A DNA stretch of 5,657 nt from Bradyrhizobium sp. GTDB lineage: Bacteria > Pseudomonadota > Alphaproteobacteria > Rhizobiales > Xanthobacteraceae. The stretch is from the NCBI GenBank assembly GCA_019243075.1, contig JAFAUV010000091.1, forward strand, positions 1-5,657, in the 5' to 3' direction. Under the pieces are notes generated by a model. The model saw only the letters and a program-made list of their open reading frames with translations. It ran no database searches and was not told where the DNA came from. The position numbers and the translations under genes are program-made. Positions within the stretch are counted from its first letter, which is position 1. Every line of letters starts with the position of its first letter. Below, piece after piece: positions 1 to 5,140 of this stretch.

Positions 1-990
1 GGCGAATTCGCCGGTTATCTCAACGGTGTCGGGGGCGTCAACGACCATGGCGGCACTATCCTGCAGTACCAGGACAACCAGCCGCAAACCAACTTCTGGT
101 CGCAATTCGTCGCCGAAGCAAACCAGCTCAACAACACGCTTGACGGCATCGCCAACGGCAGCGTTCAGCCGACCAGCTCCGAAATCCAGTCGCTGATCAC
201 ACAGGTCAACAGCTACAATGCATTCGGCGCGAGCTTCGACGGCGCGCAAGCCGGCGTCTTCGGTGACCGCTTCGACAACGAGTTGCTTTCGGGCACGCTG
301 AAGGCCGACACCGCCAATGCGGTTGCCGGGCTGCAAAGCATCGAGGCCAACGGCCTCAATGCAACCAACGCCGCACAGATCGTCGCGGCGGGCGTGGGTT
401 TCGTGGCGGACGCCAACGACGTTTCCGGAAACAACCTGCCGACCGGCGGCGGGTCGTATGTCGGCACGGCGACGACGGTTGCCGGCGCGACCACGACGGC
501 TGCTGCGACGGTGGGCACGACGGTGCCCGCCGCAGCCGTCGACGGCAACGACAATCCAACCACGAGCCCGGTCGACGGAAACGCCAACAACGGGTTCGGC
601 GTATCGAACCCGGATCCGAATAACGAGACGGGCGCCAACAGCGGGCAAGGCGGCGGAACGTCCGGTAATTCCGGCGGATCGGCTGGCTCCGGTTCGTCCG
701 GCAACCTCGCAAGCGACGTCGTCAGCCTCATCCAGGCGATTGAAAGCGGCAGCACGAGCGCGATCAATGCCGCGGTTAGCTCGCTGGTATCAGACATCAA
801 CGGCGGCGCCGGCGGTGGCAGTGCCGGCAACGGCAATAGTCCAGGCAGCGGCAATAGTCCAGGCAGCGGCGGCTCTTGCGGCAATCCCGGGGGGAGCACG
901 GGAGGCGGCAGCAATCACGACGGCGCTGCCGCTGGCACCGAAGGCTACGGCTTCGGTCACCATCAACACTTTGAGCACTTTTGGCACTGA
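1..990 (+). CDS. Gly/Ser/Asn-rich low-complexity protein, unknown function (5' partial)
   Basis: I do not recognise this protein. The frame is open from the first base to a TGA at 988-990, giving 329 visible residues; the true start lies upstream, and the TTG at 283 is merely an internal Leu codon. The visible part has five zones. Residues 1-150 look like a folded, mostly helical region with few charges (NFWSQFVAEANQLNN, an Ile/Leu-spaced stretch near 60-75, then GVFGDRFDNELLSGTLKADT). Residues about 154-180 are Ala/Thr/Val-rich. Residues 181-234 are Asn/Asp/Gly then Gly/Ser-rich. Residues 235-266 form one short predicted amphipathic helix (NLASDVVSLIQAIESG). Residues 267-307 are Gly-rich and include a duplicated GNSPGS unit. 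The protein ends in HHQHFEHFWH, with five His and three aromatics in ten residues. The low Lys/Arg content, single Cys and glycine-rich spacers suggest an exported or surface protein, but this is inference; no RTX nonapeptides are visible. It converges on the reductase gene. Confidence 0.8.
   Translation, partial: GEFAGYLNGVGGVNDHGGTILQYQDNQPQTNFWSQFVAEANQLNNTLDGIANGSVQPTSSEIQSLITQVNSYNAFGASFDGAQAGVFGDRFDNELLSGTLKADTANAVAGLQSIEANGLNATNAAQIVAAGVGFVADANDVSGNNLPTGGGSYVGTATTVAGATTTAAATVGTTVPAAAVDGNDNPTTSPVDGNANNGFGVSNPDPNNETGANSGQGGGTSGNSGGSAGSGSSGNLASDVVSLIQAIESGSTSAINAAVSSLVSDINGGAGGGSAGNGNSPGSGNSPGSGGSCGNPGGSTGGGSNHDGAAAGTEGYGFGHHQHFEHFWH
832..867 (+). repeat. Two perfect 18-bp tandem copies encoding GNSPGS
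   Basis: The unit GGCAATAGTCCAGGCAGC occurs at 832-849 and again, identically, at 850-867. It is in frame and encodes Gly-Asn-Ser-Pro-Gly-Ser twice within the Gly-rich tail of the first gene. Perfect nucleotide identity implies a recent duplication or slippage event, and copy number could differ between strains without breaking the frame. Confidence 0.93.
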
Positions 991-1087
991 AGGCCGGAAG
1001 AGCACTTCGCTCAAAAGGAGTCGGTCGGCAAAATCTCGGTTGTCAGTACCGAATTGGCGGTGACAGCCGAGCGCCGATGATCCCTTT

Positions 1088-1120
1088 TCGGACTCCGCGC
1101 TTCGTCCGCGCGGAGTTCGG
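1088..1120. terminator. GC-rich stem-loop between convergent genes, possible bidirectional terminator
   Basis: ACTCCGCGC at 1092-1100 pairs perfectly with GCGCGGAGT at 1108-1116 around a 7-base loop. The stem extends outward through one G-T wobble (1091/1117) and two more Watson-Crick pairs to 1089/1119. It lies midway between the stop of the Gly-rich gene (990) and the stop of the reductase gene (1180), which point towards each other. No clear T-run follows on either strand, so it is not a textbook intrinsic terminator; it may still block readthrough or stabilise 3' ends. Apart from this hairpin I see nothing convincing in 991-1177. Confidence 0.5.
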
Positions 1121-1177
1121 ATGGAAGACCGAAGCGAACATCCGCCGTCACGCCGAATTGATGGATTGATGCCCCGA

Positions 1178-2239
1178 TCAGTTCAACCGCAGCTCGGTGA
1201 TGTGCCGCGGATCCTGCTTCAGCTCGCCGCGCTCCACGCGCTTGACGAGGTCGGTCAGGATCGCATTGGCGCGGCAGGTCATGCCGAGCTTCTCGCCTTC
1301 GCGCACGACGTGGCCGTTGATGAACTCGATCTCGGTGCGCCGGCCCTTCGCCATGTCCTGCCCCATCGAGGGTCGTTGCTCGGAAGCCGTCTTCCTGCCG
1401 TCGGCAAAGCGCTGCTCGTCATAGGCCCGGATCGCCGCCGCGTCCCCCTCGCCGGCGCGCGCGATCGTCTCCGGCGCCAGATGCAGTATGTCTTCGAGCG
1501 CGTAGCCATGTGCCTGCCCGACCCGGATGGCCTCGCTGCCGATCCGTGCCGCGAAGCGGCGGATCGGCTCGTTGTGCAGCATCTCGCCGCCGGAAAGGCC
1601 GGTGCAGGCCGAGAGCCCGTTCTGCATGGCGTTGGCGACCAGCTTCGACCAGCGCTCGCCCCAGAGATTGGGAGTAACGAGCGCGCTGTCGGCAAAGCCG
1701 ACCAGGCGGCCGATTTCCCTGGCGCGCTCGGTGATGCGACCGTGCACCTCGCCCGCGCGAAACACCGTGTGCGCCGCGCCACCCTTGCCGGCGCCACGAT
1801 GGATGTGGCCGGGCTCGGGAAGATTGACGCTGATGCTGCTCGCGATGCAGCCGAGCGTCTTGCCCCAGCCGACCACGCCGGCGATGGTCTCCTCATTCAT
1901 GCAGTTTTGCAGCGACACGACAAAGCCGTCGGGCGCGAGATATTGCTTGATCATCATGGTCGCCCACGCCGTATCGTAGGACTTCATGCAGACAAAGGCG
2001 ATGTCGACGGGCTTCTCTTTGGACAAGCGCTGCGCGTCGGTCACATGCAGCGCGCGCACGGCGACCGTGAATTCCGGCACGTCGCGCGCATGGGTGACGC
2101 GCAGGCCGTGCTTTCGCATGTGCTCGACATGCTCGGGCCATGGATCGACGAAGGTGACGTCCTCGCCCGCCTGCACCATGTGCGCGCCGGCATAGCCACC
2201 GACCGCGCCCGCGCCCACGATGACGATCCTGTGACCCAT
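1178..2239 (-). CDS. Ketopantoate reductase family protein (PanE/ApbA-like 2-dehydropantoate 2-reductase)
   Basis: The family reduces 2-dehydropantoate to pantoate with NADPH in the cytoplasm (pantothenate/CoA synthesis), though many members act on other 2-oxoacids. The 353-residue product opens with a Rossmann strand and dinucleotide motif GAGAVGG (Gly9, Gly11, Gly14). The usual family positions are all present: Lys86 in CMKSYDT, Asn112 in SLQNCMNEE, the catalytic-type Lys199 with Asn203 and Asn207 in WSKLVANAMQN, and Ser291, Asp295 and the acidic Glu303 in the C-terminal domain motif SMGQD...GRRTEIEFINGHVV. It is about 50 residues longer than E. coli PanE; part of the extra length seems to lie at about 261-288, before the SMGQD motif. 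The ATG at 2239 has a GGGGAG ribosome site (2245-2250) five bases upstream, supporting the start. It lies 262 bases downstream of the transglycosylase gene on the same strand, behind a palindromic repeat. The fold is secure; whether it is the cell's pantothenate enzyme or a paralogue cannot be judged here, so no symbol is given. Confidence 0.9.
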   Translation of the reverse strand: MGHRIVIVGAGAVGGYAGAHMVQAGEDVTFVDPWPEHVEHMRKHGLRVTHARDVPEFTVAVRALHVTDAQRLSKEKPVDIAFVCMKSYDTAWATMMIKQYLAPDGFVVSLQNCMNEETIAGVVGWGKTLGCIASSISVNLPEPGHIHRGAGKGGAAHTVFRAGEVHGRITERAREIGRLVGFADSALVTPNLWGERWSKLVANAMQNGLSACTGLSGGEMLHNEPIRRFAARIGSEAIRVGQAHGYALEDILHLAPETIARAGEGDAAAIRAYDEQRFADGRKTASEQRPSMGQDMAKGRRTEIEFINGHVVREGEKLGMTCRANAILTDLVKRVERGELKQDPRHITELRLN

Positions 2240-2269
2240 GGTTTCTCCCCAACGTTCTCGTTGTCGCCG

Positions 2270-2298
2270 AGTCTAGAGCGGGATGACGTTTCTTCGAA
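2270..2298 (-). promoter_or_regulatory. Weak candidate promoter for the reductase gene, inside the palindromic repeat
   Basis: On the minus strand, TTCGAA (2293-2298) and TAGACT (2270-2275) are 17 bases apart and match the sigma-70 consensus at 3/6 and 4/6 positions. A start near 2263 would leave a short leader containing the GGGGAG ribosome site. The match is weak and could be chance, but the placement is right and the 262-base gap after the upstream gene makes a dedicated promoter plausible. Confidence 0.25.
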
Positions 2299-2373
2299 TC
2301 GTCGTCCCCCTCTATCTTTTTGTTTGAGCATGATCTTTTCGGAAAACCGCTGCACGCTTTTCCGGATCATGCT
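2274..2373. repeat. Two-part palindromic intergenic repeat (rhizobial interspersed repeat type)
   Basis: Two adjacent imperfect palindromes fill most of this stretch. The first pairs 2274-2288 (TAGAGCGGGATGACG) with 2300-2314 (CGTCGTCCCCCTCTA), 13 of 15 positions complementary and an 11-base loop. The second pairs AGCATGATC (2327-2335) plus CGGAAAA (2340-2346) with TTTTCCG (2358-2364) plus GATCATGCT (2365-2373); the left arm carries an extra TTTT bulge (2336-2339) and the loop is 11 bases. From memory, near-identical two-part palindromes are scattered between genes in Bradyrhizobium and relatives, comparable to the RIME elements of other rhizobia. It encodes no protein and sits between two same-strand genes, where its RNA hairpins could end or stabilise the upstream transcript. 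Confidence 0.8.
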
Positions 2374-2441
2374 TTAGATTAGCCCGGCGAAGGGGTTCGT
2401 CACAATGGGTCGCGAGCGAAGGGCAGCGATGCTTTGCCCAC

Positions 2442-2487
2442 GGCTTTCGCGCGATCGCGAAGGCCCGGTGACGGAGCGGAGCCGGGC
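2442..2487. terminator. GC-rich stem-loops just downstream of the transglycosylase gene
   Basis: GGCTTTCGCG (2442-2451) pairs with CGCGAAGGCC (2456-2465) through ten positions including one T-G wobble, with a CGAT loop. Next to it GCCCGG (2463-2468) pairs with CCGGGC (2482-2487) around a 13-base loop. The two share three bases, so they are alternatives at the edge. Lying 15-60 bases beyond the transglycosylase stop, they may act as a transcription end signal, but neither is followed by a T-run on the minus strand. Confidence 0.35.
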
Positions 2488-2501
2488 AGCTCGGCCTGCG
2501 T

Positions 2502-4691
2502 TCACGGCGCAGCGTTCGTGATCTCCTGTGTGACAGGGCGGTGCTGGTCGACCGTTGCAACCGCAGGCGCGCTGCTTCCGAAGCGATGCTGATAGACCAG
2601 CAAATTCTCCATCACGCGCTGGACGTAGTTGCGCGTCTCGGCAAAGGGGATGCGCTCCACCCAATCCACCGCATCGACATCGAGATCGCGCGGATCGCCA
2701 TGCGCCTTGACCCAGTCGCGCACGCGCCCACGGCCGGCATTGTAGCCGGCGAACGTCATCAGGTACGAGCCCTTGTATTCGGCCAGCAGCGCGCTGATCT
2801 CGGCTGCGCCCATCTGCGTGTTGTAGACGGGATCGGATACGATTTTGTCCCAGTCATACTCGACCTTGAACCGCTTTGCAGTGTCGCGACCCGCCTCCGG
2901 CGTGACCTGCATCAGGCCGACCGCGTCGGCGCTCGATCGATCGCGCTGGTTGAATGCGCTTTCGGTGCGGGCCACCGAGTAGATGATGCTGCGATCGACG
3001 GCCGGGCCGATCGGGCTGTGTTCCGGTATGCCGATGGTCGGAAACGCGTAGGCATCGACCGGAAGCCCCCGAGCCAGCGCCGTCTTGCCGAGTTCCAGCA
3101 TGGCTCGGGCGTCGTTGTTCTGGCCGGTCACTTCGGCGACCGCGGAAAGCGTCTGAACGTCGGCCGAGTCCGCGGCCAGGTCGACTACAAAAGAGACGGC
3201 CGTGTCGCGTTCGCCGAGCGCATAGAGCATTTCTATCGCGCGCACGATCTCGTTCGTGGACGCGCCCGCCGGTTCGCCTTGCGGTGGCATGCGCAGCTCC
3301 ATAGTGTCCAGCCCCAGCTTGGCGCGTGCCAACTGCCCGTAATAGGCGGTGGTGTGACGGGCGGCCTCTGCATAATTGGCGCGCATGGCCTCCTTGTCGC
3401 CGAGCACTTCCAGGGCGCGGCCGCGCCAATAGGCGGCGCGTGCCAGCGTCGTCGGGTCGACGCAGCCCTGGTCGACGCGAGCGAAATAGGCGAGCGCCGT
3501 CTTCGCATCGCCGAGATAGCGCAATGCGATCCAGCCCGGCATGAACCGGGAGTCGGAACGGTAGTTCTCGCTTGCCGGCGAGGCGGCATCGCGGACGACC
3601 TCATAGGCGCTCTGGGCATCGCCCTGATCGAGCAGCTTTCGCGCGAGACTGCGGCGCAGCCGCCACCACTCGTCGGTGTCCTGCAGCGCCATGGCCGGTT
3701 TCGGCGCCTCCAGGACCAGGCGGGCGGCCTCGGCGATGCTGTCCTTGCTCTTCAGCCATTGCGCCCGGCACAGCACATAGCCGAGGTCCTGCCGGGCATC
3801 GACCGCAACCGAATCAAGTCGATCGGCGGCCTTGTCGTCATTGCCCTTGACCGCACTGCAGGCCTTGACGATCGACACCGCATCGTCACCGAGGCGGTGT
3901 GCGGCGCGCATCGCCGCCGCGAAGTCCTTGGCGCCGATGCGCCGGTCCATGCGGGCCTGATCGTCGTCGCGGCCGAGCAGATCGCGAAACATCTCGATCA
4001 CTTCGGATTCCGTCCGTTCCGACAGATCTTCGGACCGATATACCGCCTGCACCAGGGCCCTCGCGCCGTCGCGCTCGCCCTCGCCGAGCAGGACGCGCGC
4101 GAGCGCCAGGCGGCCTTTGGCGGTCGTCGGATGATCCGCGGTGAAGCCGTGCACGGTCGCGGCCTCGACCTTGTCGTCCCACAAGCGCGCTTCGGCGCGC
4201 CGGCGCAGCAGCGTCACGCCGGGCCAATCGGCATGATCCGATAGGAATGCGGCGTAGCGCGAAAAGCCGGCCGCCGAATCCGGATGGCGAAGAATGAACC
4301 ACTCCGCGAGCTTCTGGGCGGCCGGATCGGAGAGCTTCTTGCGGGCATCGGTGGCATCGCCGGTCTTGCCATGGCGCTGCAGATCGATCGCATCTCTCAG
4401 GATCGCCAGGTCGCCGGTGAGTTGAGGCGCCGCCTTCTCGGCGGGCTTGTCTTCCGCGGGCGCCTTCGTGTGGCGCTTCTCCGCGACCCGCTCCGCGCGC
4501 CGGACTTTCTTTGCCTCGGCCCGCACTGCGGTCCTGCGCTCTGGCCGCGCGGCACTTGCGGTCTCCGTCTTCTTTCCCGGCGCAACCTGCTTGGCAGATG
4601 CCGCGAGCGAAGTGCCCGAAGTGCCGGCGAGGGCCGCCAGCACGAGCAGCCAGGGCCATGGTCCGCACACCGGTCCGCGCATGTGGCTCAT
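2502..4691 (-). CDS. slt: Periplasmic soluble lytic murein transglycosylase, Slt70-type (GH23)
   Basis: This enzyme cleaves the MurNAc-GlcNAc bond of peptidoglycan in the periplasm, leaving 1,6-anhydro-MurNAc ends, and serves wall turnover and insertion of envelope machines. The 729-residue product starts with a signal peptide (hydrophobic core WLLVLAALAG, likely cleavage after an Ala near 30-33). A strongly charged Ala/Lys/Arg/Glu-rich linker without evident fold follows at about 34-88. Residues 90-550 are helical, with repeated paired helices (for example YWRGRALEVLGDKEAM at 421-436) like the superhelical U-domain of Slt70. The catalytic domain begins near 555: Glu577 in ARTESAFNQ is the expected general acid, followed by GLMQVTPEAG (592-601), AGYNAG (648-653) and the closing ETRNYVQRVMENLLVYQHRF region (685-704). 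The length is somewhat above E. coli Slt (about 645 residues), mainly because of the linker. It is divergent from the MFS gene, and the reductase gene follows on the same strand. A sister family member (MltE or phage lysozyme-like) is unlikely given the size. Confidence 0.95.
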   Translation of the reverse strand: MSHMRGPVCGPWPWLLVLAALAGTSGTSLAASAKQVAPGKKTETASAARPERRTAVRAEAKKVRRAERVAEKRHTKAPAEDKPAEKAAPQLTGDLAILRDAIDLQRHGKTGDATDARKKLSDPAAQKLAEWFILRHPDSAAGFSRYAAFLSDHADWPGVTLLRRRAEARLWDDKVEAATVHGFTADHPTTAKGRLALARVLLGEGERDGARALVQAVYRSEDLSERTESEVIEMFRDLLGRDDDQARMDRRIGAKDFAAAMRAAHRLGDDAVSIVKACSAVKGNDDKAADRLDSVAVDARQDLGYVLCRAQWLKSKDSIAEAARLVLEAPKPAMALQDTDEWWRLRRSLARKLLDQGDAQSAYEVVRDAASPASENYRSDSRFMPGWIALRYLGDAKTALAYFARVDQGCVDPTTLARAAYWRGRALEVLGDKEAMRANYAEAARHTTAYYGQLARAKLGLDTMELRMPPQGEPAGASTNEIVRAIEMLYALGERDTAVSFVVDLAADSADVQTLSAVAEVTGQNNDARAMLELGKTALARGLPVDAYAFPTIGIPEHSPIGPAVDRSIIYSVARTESAFNQRDRSSADAVGLMQVTPEAGRDTAKRFKVEYDWDKIVSDPVYNTQMGAAEISALLAEYKGSYLMTFAGYNAGRGRVRDWVKAHGDPRDLDVDAVDWVERIPFAETRNYVQRVMENLLVYQHRFGSSAPAVATVDQHRPVTQEITNAAP

Positions 4692-4700
4692 TCCGTGATT

Positions 4701-4706
4701 CCCCTC
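4701..4706 (-). promoter_or_regulatory. Ribosome binding site deciding the transglycosylase start
   Basis: On the minus strand GAGGGG lies nine bases before the ATG at 4691-4689. A second in-frame ATG (4682-4680, Met4) would sit 18 bases away, which is too far. The first ATG is therefore the better start; the signal peptide works with either. Confidence 0.65.
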
Positions 4707-4788
4707 AAGAGCGGAGCGGCACGAACTGCCAGATCAGGCGATCCGTCCGGTCAGAGCTGCCAAAGGGTACCACAGCGCGGATTCTCAA

Positions 4789-4817
4789 CTGTTACGCGTC
4801 GGCCACAGCTGAGGCAA
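4789..4817 (-). promoter_or_regulatory. Weak candidate promoter for the transglycosylase gene
   Basis: On the minus strand TTGCCT (4812-4817) and TAACAG (4789-4794) are separated by 17 bases and match sigma-70 consensus boxes at 4/6 and 3/6 positions. It would give a leader of roughly 90 bases before the ATG at 4691. This is the best-spaced pair I found upstream of the gene, but it is weak. Confidence 0.22.
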
Positions 4818-4988
4818 AATCAGAAAAGCCGCGGGAACGCAGCTCCATCCGTTGTCGCTCCGCGCGCCGAAAACCCATTGCACAGCGGGCTTGGTCCAGT
4901 CGACGCCGCCCAATTCATCAGCAAGCGTGTGGCAAAATCTTCAGCTCGGCCGGATTAGCTGGAAGTTTAAATATGGAAAAACAAGGCG

Positions 4989-5016
4989 TTAAACGAAATT
5001 GCATGCAGCATACAAA
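4989..5016 (+). promoter_or_regulatory. Candidate promoter for the MFS transporter gene
   Basis: TTAAAC (4989-4994) and TACAAA (5011-5016) are 16 bases apart inside the AT-rich island and match sigma-70 boxes at 3/6 and 4/6 positions. Transcription from here would start near 5023 and leave a leader of about 118 bases. The dyad at 4999-5015 fills the space between the boxes and overlaps the -10, the usual position for a repressor site. Confidence 0.3.
4999..5015. promoter_or_regulatory. Operator-like 17-bp dyad upstream of the MFS transporter gene
   Basis: TTGCATGC and GCATACAA flank a central A at 5007; seven of eight positions in the arms are complementary. The outer TTG...CAA with an inner ATGC...GCAT resembles operators bound by dimeric helix-turn-helix repressors; GntR-family FCD-type sites of the TTGTATACAA kind and LacI-type sites are possible comparisons. 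No regulator gene is visible in the window, so the binding protein is unknown. Confidence 0.45.
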
Positions 5017-5140
5017 TTGGCGTTGCGGCCGGATTTCGACTGCGCCAGAGTTCGCTCCGTCCTGGTCCGCGAAAGATCGTCGATCCACGATCCGAAAGAC
5101 GTCGCAACAGAGTGAGCCGGGTCGAAACGGGAGCGAGTTC

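Larger units (their letters stand above)
4692..5140. other. Divergent intergenic region between transglycosylase and MFS transporter genes
   Basis: This 449-base stretch separates two genes transcribed away from each other and must hold both promoters. The part near the transglycosylase (4700-4950) is GC-rich like coding DNA, but reading frames through it are only extensions of antisense frames and show no recognisable protein. From about 4955 to 5020 the composition turns clearly AT-rich (TTTAAATATGG, GGAAAAACAAGG, CATACAAATT), marking the likely promoter island of the transporter gene. The remaining 5021-5140 would be its leader; I see no riboswitch or RNA gene in it. Confidence 0.6.

Noticed and set aside
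213..914. 233-codon Pro/Leu-rich open frame on the minus strand
   Set aside because: Its PLPGLLPLP pattern is just the reverse reading of the Gly/Ser repeats of the first gene. The plus frame is open from the window edge and has a sensible protein-like N-part.
1077..1169. 30-codon ORF (ATG at 1077) in the convergent gap, extendable in frame to a TTG at 981
   Set aside because: No good ribosome site, and it spans the stem-loop at 1088-1120, whose repeats explain much of its sequence. Not enough support for a small gene.
1121..2377. 418-codon open frame on the plus strand
   Set aside because: Antisense to the well-supported reductase gene and runs through the palindromic repeat; no family motif or ribosome site seen.
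2541..4244. 567-codon open frame on the plus strand
   Set aside because: It lies entirely antisense to the transglycosylase, whose product has clear signal peptide and GH23 motifs. The antisense product is rich in Arg/His/Ala/Gly with no recognisable motif, as expected from GC-rich codon bias.
4284..4958. 224-codon plus-strand frame reaching into the intergenic region
   Set aside because: Its first two thirds are antisense to the transglycosylase, including its signal peptide; the intergenic tail shows no motif.
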